From: Collinsella sp. AF23-4AC
GTDB taxonomy: Bacteria > Actinomycetota > Coriobacteriia > Coriobacteriales > Coriobacteriaceae
Direction of reading: 5' to 3'
Assembly (NCBI RefSeq): GCF_003462685.1
Contig: NZ_QRVE01000018.1
Span: 1 to 40,556 of the forward strand
Length of the DNA stretch: 40,556 bases
Below, in pieces: positions 1 to 8,473 of the stretch. Below the pieces are notes generated by a model that saw only the letters and a program-made list of their open reading frames with translations, was not told the DNA's origin and searched no databases. Positions within the stretch are counted from its first letter, which is position 1. Every line of letters starts with the position of its first letter. Position numbers and translations under genes: made by a program.

Positions 1-4
1 CCAT

Positions 5-44
5 AAAAAAGCCTCCCATTTCTTGTGTCCAAGAAATGGGAGGC
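5..44 (-). terminator. Rho-independent terminator
   Basis: A perfect 15-bp inverted repeat (11-25 with 30-44) encloses the loop TGTC. Read on the minus strand it is followed by six T residues (10-5). It lies about 90 bp past the stop of the GntR-type gene and probably ends that transcript. A second small inverted repeat, CAGTTCA/TGAACTG (44-50 and 56-62), abuts it. Confidence 0.85.
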
Positions 45-130
45 AGTTCAGTGAGTGAACTGGGGGGGGCGTCTGCACCACCTGGGCAGCACAACAACCC
101 CTATTTCATCGCGACTTATGGGGGAGACGA

Positions 131-823
131 TTAGATGGCCGAGTCTTTGGACAGCTCAAAATAGTCGGGATGCAAGGCGATAACCGGACCTTGCTCCTCG
201 GGCATCAAGTGCAGGTGTGTCTCTGCCAGATAGCTCGCCGCGTCGGTATCGCCCCTCTTAATGGCCTCGAGAATCCGGCGATGCTGCCGACGAATCGGCT
301 CCCAATCCAGATCCTGCGACACCATACGCAACCAGTTGTATCGCTCAAAATGCGTGTTGACGCTCTTCATCCAATCCCACAACATGTGACGGCCAGCAAT
401 CACGAAACACGTCTCATGGAACAGGTTATCCAGGTCGAAAAAGCGACGCGTTTCGCTATGGTCGAGCGATTCGGACTCGGCAAGAACCTGCTCGAGCCGC
501 TGCTTTTGCTCGGGCGTGGCGGCAGAGCAGCATTTAATAAGCACGCTTCTCTCGAGTTTCTCGCGCAAGAAACAGGCGTTCTCGGCGTGCTCCATGCTGA
601 TTTTAGAGACATAGGTGCCGCTTTTGGGACGCGTTTCCACCAGCTCCTGCTCGCGCAGGCGCACAAAAGACTCGCGAATGGGCGTGCGCCCGATCCCCGT
701 CTCCTTTTCCAGACCAATCGCCGAAAGGCGCGTGCCGGGCCTGAGCTCGGCATAGATGATCTTGGAGCGCAGTGCGTTGTATGCCTGATCTTGCAGGCTC
801 TGATAATGCTGGTGTTGTTCCAT
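131..823 (-). CDS. GntR-family (FCD subfamily) transcriptional regulator
   Basis: DNA-binding regulator of 230 residues. The N-terminal winged helix-turn-helix (about residues 10-75) carries the GntR signature around ETGIGRTPIRESFVRLREQE. The rest is an all-helical FCD ligand domain with likely metal-binding residues Asp132, His136, His181 and His203. FCD regulators such as UxuR and ExuR often sense uronates or other small acids, and the divergent kduD gene fits such a role, but the effector is inferred. The ATG at 823 is preferred because GAGGG lies 5 bases upstream; the reading frame is open to 901 but has no ribosome site there. A strong terminator follows downstream. It could regulate the divergent kduD pair together with the LacI-type repressor at the other end of the island. 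Confidence 0.85.
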   Translation of the reverse strand: MEQHQHYQSLQDQAYNALRSKIIYAELRPGTRLSAIGLEKETGIGRTPIRESFVRLREQELVETRPKSGTYVSKISMEHAENACFLREKLERSVLIKCCSAATPEQKQRLEQVLAESESLDHSETRRFFDLDNLFHETCFVIAGRHMLWDWMKSVNTHFERYNWLRMVSQDLDWEPIRRQHRRILEAIKRGDTDAASYLAETHLHLMPEEQGPVIALHPDYFELSKDSAI

Positions 824-1212
824 AAAGCCCTCGGATGAAGCCCACAGTTTGTCGAATATCTCTCCACGTAATACTATCGCATCCTGCGACGCTCCCCGCA
901 CAGGTTATGAGCATGTCGCCTCCCCTTCGAGCCGCAGATGGCAAGCATGGCCACAAAGCGCGCAAGCCCACCGCGGCACACGATGCGATGTGTTTGCACC
1001 TGCCCTACAACCGCAACATGATTGCGGAGAGTGCACAGGCACAGAGCGAATGGCGGGCATCGCGACAATCGGCCACAACCGTTCGCCTTTTAAAAGTGAA
1101 CGTTCACCTGATTCTAGGAAAAGCTGCGAGTAAATTCCTCTGCTTCTCCTATACTGAGCTTGTATTAGAAGTAGGACTCATAAAGATGAACGTTTCTTTA
1201 GGAAGGATTGCT
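824..1212. promoter_or_regulatory. Divergent intergenic region, GntR regulator / kduD
   Basis: This 389-bp region carries no convincing gene. It holds an inverted repeat CCGCAA-N5-TTGCGG (1011-1027), a possible operator; the perfect palindrome GTGAACGTTCAC (1096-1107); and an imperfect copy, ATGAACGTTTCT (1186-1197), just before the kduD ribosome site. TATACT at 1150-1155 could be a -10 box, but no good -35 is visible. Confidence 0.5.
1096..1107. promoter_or_regulatory. LacI-type operator GTGAACGTTCAC upstream of kduD
   Basis: Perfect 12-bp palindrome with the central CG typical of LacI-family operators. The same word occurs at the symporter and uxaC promoters. A degenerate copy lies 90 bp downstream at 1186-1197. 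The likely ligand is the LacI-type regulator encoded at 20295-21374; this is inferred from co-location. Confidence 0.7.
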
Positions 1213-2022
1213 ATGTCTGATCTTATGGACAGCTTCCGCCTAGATGGCAAAGTCGCGCTCGTGACCGGTGCCACCTACGGTATTGGCATGGCCATTGCCG
1301 AGGCACTCGGTGAGGCCGGGGCCAAGATTGCCTTTAACGCCCGTCACGCCGACAAAGTCGCCGAGGCCGAAAAGCACTACCGTGAGCTGGGCTTTGATGC
1401 TCACGGCTATGTTGCCGACGTCACCGACGAGACCGTCGTCGCCGAGCTCATAGCCAAGATCGAGGCAGATTTTGGCACCACGCCCGACATCCTGGTCAAC
1501 AACGCCGGCGTCATCCAGCGCACCCCGATGCTCGACATGAGTGCAGAGGACTTCCGCCGCGTCGTCGATATCGACCTCAACGCACCGTTTATCGTGTCCA
1601 AGGCCTGCCTGCCCGGCATGATCGCCAAGGGCCACGGCAAGATCATCAATATCTGCTCGATGATGAGCGAACTGGGTCGCGAGACCATCGCCGGCTATGC
1701 CGCCGCCAAGGGCGGACTCAAGATGCTCACCAAGAACATCTGCTCCGAGTTCGGCGAGGCCAACATCCAGTGCAACGGCATTGGGCCCGGCTATATCGCC
1801 ACGCCGCAAACCGCACCGCTGCGCGAGACGCAGCCCGACGGCAGCCGCCACCCATTTGACCAGTTCATCATTGCCAAGACGCCGGCGGCCCGTTGGGGCA
1901 CGCCCGAGGACCTGAAGGGTCCCGCTGTGTTCCTGGCTTCCGACGCATCGAACTTTGTCAACGGGCACATTCTGTACGTCGATGGCGGCATCCTGGCCTA
2001 CATCGGCAAGCAGCCACAGTAA
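1213..2022 (+). CDS. kduD: 2-deoxy-D-gluconate 3-dehydrogenase / 3-deoxy-hexodiulosonate reductase (SDR family)
   Basis: Classical short-chain dehydrogenase of 269 residues. It has the nucleotide-binding TGATYGIG (18-25), NNAG (96-99) and the catalytic Ser149, Tyr162 and Lys166 (in GYAAAK). KduD/DhuD enzymes reduce the diketo-deoxyuronate derived from unsaturated pectin or glycosaminoglycan uronates to 2-keto-3-deoxygluconate in the cytoplasm. The start at 1213 is chosen for AGGAAGGA six bases upstream; the frame is open upstream to 835 but that part is non-coding. The RpiB-like isomerase begins 30 bp after its stop, so the two form an operon closed by the terminator at 2737-2779. A LacI-type operator lies in the leader. 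A gluconate 5-dehydrogenase role cannot be excluded from sequence alone. Confidence 0.85.
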   Translation: MSDLMDSFRLDGKVALVTGATYGIGMAIAEALGEAGAKIAFNARHADKVAEAEKHYRELGFDAHGYVADVTDETVVAELIAKIEADFGTTPDILVNNAGVIQRTPMLDMSAEDFRRVVDIDLNAPFIVSKACLPGMIAKGHGKIINICSMMSELGRETIAGYAAAKGGLKMLTKNICSEFGEANIQCNGIGPGYIATPQTAPLRETQPDGSRHPFDQFIIAKTPAARWGTPEDLKGPAVFLASDASNFVNGHILYVDGGILAYIGKQPQ

Positions 2023-2052
2023 GAAAACTGAAAAACTGAAAGGTTAACTCAA

Positions 2053-2694
2053 ATGAAGATCGCACTTATCAACGAGAACTCTCAGAACTCCAAGAACCCC
2101 ATGATCGAGGCTGCCCTTAAGAAGGTTGTCGAGCCCATGGGCCACACCGTCTTTAACTATGGCATGTATGCCGACGCCGACTCCAAGCCCCTCACCTACG
2201 TGCAGAACGGCATCCTTGCCGCCGTGCTGCTCAACTCCGGTGCCGCTGACTACGTCGTGACCGGCTGCGGCACCGGCGAGGGCGCCATGCTCGCCTGCAA
2301 CTCCTTCCCCGGCGTGCTGTGCGGTCATGTTGCCGACCCGCTGGATGCCTACACCTTTGCCCAGGTCAACGATGGCAACGCCGTCGCCATGCCCTTCGCT
2401 CTCAAGAACGGCTGGGGCCAGGAGCTCAACCTCGAGTACACCTTCGAGAAGCTCTTTGGCTTTGGCTCGGGCAACGGCTACCCCGCCGAGCGCGTTGAGC
2501 CCGAGCAGCGCAACAAGAAGATCCTCGATGGCGTGCGCGCTGTGACCATGCGTCCGCTCGTCGACGTCCTGGGCGAGATCGACCAGGACCTGGTGAAGGG
2601 CGCCCTCGCTGGCGAGCACTTCCAGGAGTACTTCTTTGCCAACGCCACCGACGAGGCCATCATCGCCAAGGTCAAGGAGATCTTGGGCCTGTAA
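2053..2694 (+). CDS. RpiB/LacA/LacB-family isomerase, probably DhuI-type 4-deoxy-5-hexosulose-uronate isomerase
   Basis: Protein of 213 residues with the RpiB fold. The N-terminus MKIALINENS and the conserved GCGTGEGAMLACNSFPGVLCG block (about 71-91, Cys72 and Cys82) place it in the sugar-phosphate isomerase superfamily. It is longer than true RpiB (about 150), matching the streptococcal DhuI subgroup that converts 4-deoxy-L-threo-5-hexosulose-uronate to the substrate of DhuD/KduD. Its position directly after kduD supports this. It would replace the unrelated cupin-fold KduI, which is absent here. The ATG at 2053 follows AAAGG by about nine bases. A ribose- or galactose-phosphate isomerase role is less likely in this setting. 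Confidence 0.75.
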   Translation: MKIALINENSQNSKNPMIEAALKKVVEPMGHTVFNYGMYADADSKPLTYVQNGILAAVLLNSGAADYVVTGCGTGEGAMLACNSFPGVLCGHVADPLDAYTFAQVNDGNAVAMPFALKNGWGQELNLEYTFEKLFGFGSGNGYPAERVEPEQRNKKILDGVRAVTMRPLVDVLGEIDQDLVKGALAGEHFQEYFFANATDEAIIAKVKEILGL

Positions 2695-2736
2695 TAAGGC
2701 CCACGGGGCGCACCGAACCCCAACAAACCACCAAGC

Positions 2737-2779
2737 AAAAGGCGCCGCGACAATCCATGTGTCGCGGCGCCTTTTTTTT
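2737..2779 (+). terminator. Rho-independent terminator of the kduD operon
   Basis: A 12-bp perfect GC-rich stem (2740-2751 with 2761-2772), a 9-base loop and a run of eight T residues (2772-2779). The A-run on the other side means it may also act on minus-strand transcripts arriving from the oxidoreductase gene at 2835. Confidence 0.9.
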
Positions 2780-2834
2780 GATTGGCTATCGCTTGAGCCA
2801 CTGCAAGGCGGTCGCTCCCCTATTTGCCAAGAGC

Positions 2835-4784
2835 CTACAGTTCGCAGGCAACCTTGTAGCCATCGCCGATGGCGTCGCGGATGTTACCACACTTGTTGGC
2901 ATCGCCCAGCACGTGGGTGGCAACACCGGCTGCAGCCAGGTCGTCGGCCAGCTTGGTATTGGGACGATAGCCCATGGCAAGCACCAGCGTATCGGCATCG
3001 GCGATGGTGTGGACCTCGCCGTCCTTCTCGTAGCTGATAGCATCCTCGGTAATCTCGGTCACCTTGGCCTCAGTCAGCACGTGGACACCCTTGGAGAGCA
3101 TGCGCGTGATGAGCACCGCGCGGCCGGCGCCGCCCTCGTTGGCGGCGAGCGTCTTGGTCATCTCGATAACGGTGACATCGCGATTGGCCGGCGACAGGTC
3201 GTTGACCAGCGGGGCCAGGTAATCGGCCGTCTCGCAACCGACGGTGCCGCCGCCCACGATGACGATCTTCTTGCCCGGGAAAGCCTTGCCACCCAGCAGG
3301 TCGTCAGCCGTCATAACCTGCTTAAAGCTCTGCATAAAGGCCGGAGCGATGGGTTCGGCGCCATAAGCCAGGACAACCTCGTAGCCCGCGTAATCGCGCT
3401 GGATGTCCTCGGCAGAAAGCTCGGTACCAAAGACGCACTTCACGCCGGCCTCGGCCAGGCGACGGTACTGATACTTGATCACACGCGTGAGCTCCTGCTT
3501 TGCCGGCGGAACGGCCGCAATGCGCATCTCGCCGCCCGGCTCGTCCTGCTTGTCAACGAGCACCACGTTGTGGCCGCGCTTGGCGGCAATGAACGCCGCC
3601 TCCATGCCCGCGGGACCGGCGCCCACAACCAGTACGTTCTTGGCCTCGGCGGCAGGCTCGTAGCCGGCCTCGTCGCGCTCCACGTCCGGGTTGACGGTGC
3701 AGGAGATGCGCTTGCCAAACATGATGCCGTTCAGGCAGCGCAGGCAACCGATGCAGGGGCGGATGTCGTCGGCGTTGCCGGCAGCAGCCTTGTTGCAGAA
3801 CTCGGCATCGCACAGATTGGCGCGGCCCATCATGCAAATATCGGCAGCGCCGTCCTCGATCAGCTCCTCGGCAATCCAGGCCTCGTTAATGCGTCCGACG
3901 GTGGCGACGGGAATGTTGACGTGCTTCTTAATCTCGCGCGAGCAGGCGGCATGCGAGGCCTGCTGCGTGCCGGCGGCAGGAATCGCGGAGCCGCGCTTGA
4001 TGGTGGTACCACCCGACACATGAATCATGTCGACGCCGGCCTTCTCCAGGCGACGCGAGACGTAGATCATGTCGTTGAGGGTCAGGCCGCCATCGGTGTA
4101 CTCGTCGCCCGAAATACGAACGTCGATGATAAAATCCTTGCCGCAGCGCTCGCGAATCTCAGCGATGACCTCGAGCAAAAAGCGCATGCGGGCGTCGAGC
4201 GAACCGCCGTACTCGTCGGTGCGCTTGTTGTAGAGCGGAGTCAAAAAGCCGCCAAGCATGCCGTGAGCGTGCGCCGCATGGACCTCGACGCCATCGACGC
4301 CAGCCTTCTGCATGCGCACAGCGGCATCGCCAAACTGATGTGTGAGCTCGTGAATCTCATCAACCGTGATGGGGCGCGGTGCCTCGCGGGCATAAGACGG
4401 GCCCACAAAGGACGGAGCGATCAAGCGCGGCGTGCCCGGAATGTTAAAGGCCATGTAGGCGGGGTGGAAGAGCTGCGGCATGATCTTGCAGCCATACTCG
4501 TGGACGGCTGCGGCGAGCTTTTCCCAACCGGGGATGAACGTGTCGTCGTAGCAGCACATGTCACCCGGCAGATAGGTATAGGTGGGCTCGACCGTCACGA
4601 CCTCGGTGATGATCAGGCCCACACCGCCCTTGGCGCGGGCGCGGTAGTGGTCGACCAGATCGTCGGTCACATAGCCATGATCGGCCAGGTTGGTGGACAC
4701 CGGCGGCATAAAGACGCGGTTCTTGACCTCGGTCGTACCGACCTTGATCGGGCTAAAGAGCATCGGGTAGGCGGAGGACTCCAT
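2835..4784 (-). CDS. Old-yellow-enzyme/FadH-type NADH:flavin oxidoreductase with 4Fe-4S cluster
   Basis: Protein of 649 residues with the 2,4-dienoyl-CoA reductase / enoate reductase layout. An N-terminal FMN TIM barrel (about 1-330) contains HAAHAHGML and YGGSLDARMRF. A 4Fe-4S site, C-x2-C-x3-C-x11-C in CIGCLRCLNG (about 345-365), follows. Then come FAD and NAD(P) Rossmann domains with VVGAGPAGMEAAF and VIVGGGTVGCETADYL. The family reduces activated double bonds of many substrates; the substrate here is unknown. The start ATG follows AAAGGAA by about eight bases. It is downstream of a GltD-like flavoprotein but separated from it by a strong hairpin terminator, so it probably has its own promoter. 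The neighbouring pectin genes do not by themselves show that it acts on uronates. Confidence 0.85.
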   Translation of the reverse strand: MESSAYPMLFSPIKVGTTEVKNRVFMPPVSTNLADHGYVTDDLVDHYRARAKGGVGLIITEVVTVEPTYTYLPGDMCCYDDTFIPGWEKLAAAVHEYGCKIMPQLFHPAYMAFNIPGTPRLIAPSFVGPSYAREAPRPITVDEIHELTHQFGDAAVRMQKAGVDGVEVHAAHAHGMLGGFLTPLYNKRTDEYGGSLDARMRFLLEVIAEIRERCGKDFIIDVRISGDEYTDGGLTLNDMIYVSRRLEKAGVDMIHVSGGTTIKRGSAIPAAGTQQASHAACSREIKKHVNIPVATVGRINEAWIAEELIEDGAADICMMGRANLCDAEFCNKAAAGNADDIRPCIGCLRCLNGIMFGKRISCTVNPDVERDEAGYEPAAEAKNVLVVGAGPAGMEAAFIAAKRGHNVVLVDKQDEPGGEMRIAAVPPAKQELTRVIKYQYRRLAEAGVKCVFGTELSAEDIQRDYAGYEVVLAYGAEPIAPAFMQSFKQVMTADDLLGGKAFPGKKIVIVGGGTVGCETADYLAPLVNDLSPANRDVTVIEMTKTLAANEGGAGRAVLITRMLSKGVHVLTEAKVTEITEDAISYEKDGEVHTIADADTLVLAMGYRPNTKLADDLAAAGVATHVLGDANKCGNIRDAIGDGYKVACEL

Positions 4785-4895
4785 ACAGGGTTCCTTTCAT
4801 TTGAGCCGCTCGGCGGCAGTTGCTGACGTACCTATCGTATCAGTATCCGCGCAGTACCCGATCGCACGCGCTCCCCCAGCTTTCGCTCGACCCAC

Positions 4896-4965
4896 AAAAA
4901 ATTTGCGGTGAAATAGTTCCTGAATGGGGCTCTTGGCGCGTCAAACAGGAACTATTTCACCGCAA
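4896..4965 (-). terminator. Large hairpin terminator after the GltD-like gene
   Basis: A perfect 20-bp inverted repeat (4903-4922 with 4946-4965) with a 23-base loop, followed on the minus strand by six T residues (4901-4896). It starts 18 bases after the stop of the gene at 4983. The stem is unusually long for a simple terminator. Confidence 0.7.
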
Positions 4966-4982
4966 CTGATGGATGGGATGGG

Positions 4983-6200
4983 TTAGAGGCCCAGGTAGTT
5001 AGTCATGCCTTCGACGGCGAGTTTGGCGCCCGCTACGGCATGGACCACGGTGAGCGGGCCGTTGACGACGTCGCCGGCGGCAAAGACGCCCGGCACGGTG
5101 GTCATGCCGCGCTCATCGACCGAAAGAAGGCCGCGATGGTCGGTCTCCAGACCGCCCGTCGTAAGCACCAGCTTGTCCTTAGGCACCTGCGAGGCCGCAA
5201 TCACAACCGTGTCGGCGGGCACATGGTCAAGTTCTTCCTCGTAGCCCACCACGTTGTCGTCCTCGTCAAAGATAGCCGTCTCGAACACCGGACCGTTATC
5301 GTCGATGGCGCAGATCGCCTTGCCGCGCACGATCTCGGCACCGTCAAGCTCGGTCAGCTCCACCTCGTCATCGATGGCCGAGATATGGCGCGATCGGGCA
5401 TACACGGTAACCTTGCGAGCACCTGAGCGCAGGGCCGTACGGGCAACATCCATGGCCACGTTGCCGGCACCGATAACCGCCACGTTCTGACCGATCGCCA
5501 CGCTCGCGGGATCGACCAGGTAATCGATACCAAACAGTACGTTGCCACGCGACTCGCCGGGAATACCCAGCTTGCGGGCGCGCCAGGTACCGGTACCGAC
5601 AAAGACCGCATCGTAACCGTCGCGCAGCAGGTCGTCGATATGCAGCGCGCCACCGATGGTGGTCGAGGGACGGACGCGCACGCCAAGCGAGCACATCACG
5701 TGACGATACTTTTGCACGAGAGCACGGGGCAGGCGAAACTCGGGGATGCCGTACTCCAGCACGCCGCCGATCTCGGGGCGCTGTTCAAACACCGTGACGG
5801 CACAGCCCAACTGGGCCATCTTAATGGCCACGGTAATGCCGGCAGGACCGGAACCGACCACGGCAACCTGCTTGCCGCACGACGGCGAGGGCTTCCACTC
5901 CTTGCGGTCCAAATATGCAGTCGAGATATAGTTCTCGATGCTCGAGAAATGCACCGGTGCGCCCTTGCGGCCCTGGATGCACGCGCCCTCGCACTGGCCC
6001 GAATGGTTGCAGACCATGGAGCAGACCGCGCTCATGGGATTGTTCTGAAACAGCAGCTCGCCCGCCTCTTCAAGACGGCGCTGCTTAAACAGGTCGATGA
6101 CCTGCGAAATAGGCGTCTGAACCGGGCAGCCTTTAAGCTGGCAGAACGCCTTCTTGCACCCAAGGCAACGATTCGCTTCTTCGACAATGTGGATAGCCAT
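4983..6200 (-). CDS. GltD-like NAD(P)-dependent iron-sulfur flavoprotein oxidoreductase
   Basis: Protein of 405 residues in the glutamate-synthase small-subunit / NfnL-like family. The N-terminus holds two cysteine clusters for 4Fe-4S centres, CLGCKKAFCQLKGCP (about 11-25) and CSMVCNHSGQCEGAC (about 60-75). An FAD site VAVVGSGPAGITVA, an NAD(P) site VAVIGAGNVAMDVA and the C-terminal GVFAAGDVVNGP follow. These proteins pass electrons from NAD(P)H to a partner subunit. No GltB or other large subunit is adjacent, so the partner is unknown. The ATG at 6200 is chosen for AGGGGAG six bases upstream; the frame extends to 6227 without a better site. It may be co-transcribed with the upstream TIM barrel gene, about 100 bp away. 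Confidence 0.85.
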   Translation of the reverse strand: MAIHIVEEANRCLGCKKAFCQLKGCPVQTPISQVIDLFKQRRLEEAGELLFQNNPMSAVCSMVCNHSGQCEGACIQGRKGAPVHFSSIENYISTAYLDRKEWKPSPSCGKQVAVVGSGPAGITVAIKMAQLGCAVTVFEQRPEIGGVLEYGIPEFRLPRALVQKYRHVMCSLGVRVRPSTTIGGALHIDDLLRDGYDAVFVGTGTWRARKLGIPGESRGNVLFGIDYLVDPASVAIGQNVAVIGAGNVAMDVARTALRSGARKVTVYARSRHISAIDDEVELTELDGAEIVRGKAICAIDDNGPVFETAIFDEDDNVVGYEEELDHVPADTVVIAASQVPKDKLVLTTGGLETDHRGLLSVDERGMTTVPGVFAAGDVVNGPLTVVHAVAGAKLAVEGMTNYLGL

Positions 6201-6302
6201 GCAACTCCCCTTTTTGATGTAATCCAATGGGGCGACGATAAAGATCCTTCACCGCCGCCCCCGTCAGGCAAACTCAATCGGCCGCCACGGCAAAAGCCAA
6301 TG

Positions 6303-7208
6303 CTATATCTCGCGATGCGAAGCCCCACAGCGAGCAGACATGCGCTCGAGTGTCGACAGGCACCCGGCCGCCGTCGCCGGCACGCTGTTCTCGACCACGC
6401 AGGGAATCCCAGGGCAGGCGGCAGCCGCCCAGGCCACCACGGGCTCAAAGTCATATCGTCCCGTCTCGCCCACACCGTGGCACACCAGGCGCGAACCCGT
6501 ACCGTCGCACCAACCAGCCTCGTCCTCGTTGTCGACGACCTCAAAATCCTTGGCGTGCAGCACGCGAATCTTGCTGCCGCACAAGTAGAGCATACGCGCT
6601 GTGATTTCCTGCGCCTCGTTAACGACGCTGGGGTGCAGCAGCGACACCGGGTCGTAGATCACGCCGAGCGCTGGGCTCGAAACGCGCTCCAGCACCACAC
6701 GGCAGCGATCCGGCGTGTTGACCGTCTCGTTCCAGCCGGGCTCAATCAGTATTTGCCCGCCAACGGCCTCGGCGCGCTCGCAGACACGTGCGAGTCCGTC
6801 CATAAACGCATCGAGTGCCTCGTCGGTCATACGGTCGTCAGCAACGCGGTTCTGCGCATTGGGACGACCGGTCTCGGTGCCAACAGGACATCCGCCGAGC
6901 ATCTGGGCAAAGTTCAAGCACGCCTCATACTCGGCATAGTTATCCATGAGCTGCTGGCGATCGGGCGTCGCCAGATTCTTATAGCAGCCAAACACTGCCA
7001 CCGCAACGCCTGCCTCGTCGAGCACCGCACGCAGGTGCTCGGCAAGCTCGCGAGTCAGGCCGCCCCGATCGATCCCCATCGATGCGTAGAGCACCTTGCT
7101 CGGCAGTTGGATGCACGAATAGCCCAGCTCTCCTGCCATGCGAATGCGTTCCTCGACGGTTCCCTGCACAAGATCGTGCAAACGTACGCCCGGAGTAATG
7201 GCCCCCAC
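6303..7208 (-). CDS. Xylose-isomerase-like TIM barrel protein (sugar phosphate isomerase/epimerase family)
   Basis: About 301 residues of the AP-endonuclease-2/xylose isomerase-like superfamily. Typical strand ends are seen: GYSCIQLPSK, VAVFGCYKN, ILIEPGWNETVN with a metal-ligand Glu, GVIYDPVSLLHP with Asp, RVLHAKDFEV with His and Asp, and a final CVVENS with Glu. This pattern binds a divalent metal and usually isomerises or epimerises sugars or keto-sugars. Its place directly after a GH105 hydrolase suggests a uronate or rhamnogalacturonan product as substrate, which is inference. The start is uncertain: the GTG at 7208 lies 2 bases after the GH105 stop and 10 bases after AAGGGG, while an ATG at 7232 in the same frame overlaps GH105 and lacks a ribosome site. 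Confidence 0.75.
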   Translation of the reverse strand: MGAITPGVRLHDLVQGTVEERIRMAGELGYSCIQLPSKVLYASMGIDRGGLTRELAEHLRAVLDEAGVAVAVFGCYKNLATPDRQQLMDNYAEYEACLNFAQMLGGCPVGTETGRPNAQNRVADDRMTDEALDAFMDGLARVCERAEAVGGQILIEPGWNETVNTPDRCRVVLERVSSPALGVIYDPVSLLHPSVVNEAQEITARMLYLCGSKIRVLHAKDFEVVDNEDEAGWCDGTGSRLVCHGVGETGRYDFEPVVAWAAAACPGIPCVVENSVPATAAGCLSTLERMSARCGASHREI

Positions 7209-7209
7209 G

Positions 7210-8448
7210 CTATTCACACCCCTTATGAGCATTGATGCCCGGCGTGTAGCCGCCAAACGGGTCGTCGATAGAGCACACACCCGAAGGGGCGAGCGGATCG
7301 CGCTTGCCGGCCAGCTTGTCGTGATGCATGGTCTCGATATAGGCAAGCACCAGCGGCGCCACGCCCTTTGCATCATTTTTGACCACAGGCTCGCTCATGT
7401 AATACTCAAACGTGCCCTCGCGGTGCGCGGCGTTGCCAAGACCCGCCACCAGGCAGATGTTGTCGAGCGCCAGCTGCCCGTCGCGCTCGGACAGGCACGT
7501 ATCGCAGATGCCGTCAAACGCACGGCGGCCGTACTGGTAGTAGCGCTCGCCCAGCACGCCCAGGCGCACGCCCTTCATGATGGCATTGGCAAAAATCGCG
7601 CTGCCCGACTCCTCCAGATAGTTGGGGGCGATATTGGGCAGGTTGATGACCTGGTGCCACATGCCGGTCTTCTCGTCCTGATACGGCAGCATAGCGTCGA
7701 TCAGGTCGTGGAACATCTTACGGATCTCGTCCTTCTCGGCCGACATCGAAGGCGGCATGAGCTCCCAGGTATCGATGAGCGCCATGGCAAACCAGCCCTC
7801 GGCGCGCAGCCAGAAGTTGGCCGAAAGACCGGTAACGGGATCGCACCAGAACTGCTTGCGACTCGCGTCGTAGGCGTGATAGTACAGGCCGTTGAGGGGG
7901 TTGCGCATCAGGTCATGCACCACTTGGAACATATGGAAGCTATCCGAGCAGGCACGGCGGTTGTGGAAGCTCAGCTCGTACTGCATGTAGAACGGCTGAG
8001 CCATGTACATGCCATCGAGCCAGATCTGGTTGGGATAGACGGCCTTGTGCCAAAACACGCCCTCTTTGGTACGCGGCTGGGTCTCGAGCTGACGATAGAT
8101 GGTATCCATGGCGGCACGGTACTTGGGCTTGCCCACCAGGTCATAGAGCTTGTAGAGGGTTTTGCCCGCGTTGACGTTGTCGAGGTTGTACTCCTGGGGA
8201 TCGTAATGCTTGATGGTGCCGTCATCCTGGACAAAGAAGTCGATATAGTCGTCGGCGAAGGTCAGGTAACGCTGCTCGCCGGTGATCTCGTACAGCTCGA
8301 TGAGTGCCTTGATCATGCAGCCGTCAATGTAATTCCAGGTGTTCTCCTTGCCGGCGCGAAGCTTTTCGATGTTCCAGGCCGGCGCCTGCGGCGTAGAGGT
8401 CTCGATCAACTGCTCGATATAACGGTCCAGAATCTGATTGCAACCCAT
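7210..8448 (-). CDS. GH105 unsaturated rhamnogalacturonyl / glucuronyl hydrolase
   Basis: Protein of 412 residues of the GH88/GH105 (alpha/alpha)6 barrel group. The YteR/YesR-type residues are visible: YNLDNVNAGK with Asp90 and QIWLDGMYMAQPF with the catalytic Asp145. The family hydrates the double bond of 4,5-unsaturated galacturonic acid at the non-reducing end of oligosaccharides made by pectate or rhamnogalacturonan lyases, releasing the unsaturated uronate that KduD and the DhuI-like enzyme would process. There is no signal peptide, so it acts in the cytoplasm. The ATG at 8448 has GAGGGG seven bases upstream. Two GTGAACGTTAAC operators bracket its promoter. No lyase gene occurs in the window, so substrate would come from lyases encoded elsewhere or by other microbes. 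Confidence 0.88.
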   Translation of the reverse strand: MGCNQILDRYIEQLIETSTPQAPAWNIEKLRAGKENTWNYIDGCMIKALIELYEITGEQRYLTFADDYIDFFVQDDGTIKHYDPQEYNLDNVNAGKTLYKLYDLVGKPKYRAAMDTIYRQLETQPRTKEGVFWHKAVYPNQIWLDGMYMAQPFYMQYELSFHNRRACSDSFHMFQVVHDLMRNPLNGLYYHAYDASRKQFWCDPVTGLSANFWLRAEGWFAMALIDTWELMPPSMSAEKDEIRKMFHDLIDAMLPYQDEKTGMWHQVINLPNIAPNYLEESGSAIFANAIMKGVRLGVLGERYYQYGRRAFDGICDTCLSERDGQLALDNICLVAGLGNAAHREGTFEYYMSEPVVKNDAKGVAPLVLAYIETMHHDKLAGKRDPLAPSGVCSIDDPFGGYTPGINAHKGCE

Positions 8449-8473
8449 TGCTGTCCCCTCTGACGTTTTTGAT

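Noticed and set aside
1240..1968. 242-codon minus-strand frame
   Set aside because: Shadow of kduD, low complexity and no ribosome site.
2757..4826. 689-codon open frame on the plus strand
   Set aside because: It is antisense to the flavin oxidoreductase, which has complete family motifs. Long antisense frames are common in this GC-rich codon context and this one has no recognisable domain.
5640..8463. Two long plus-strand open frames (5640-7235 and 7138-8463)
   Set aside because: Both are shadows of the GltD-like, TIM barrel and GH105 genes on the minus strand and have Arg/His/Ala-rich, non-family sequence.
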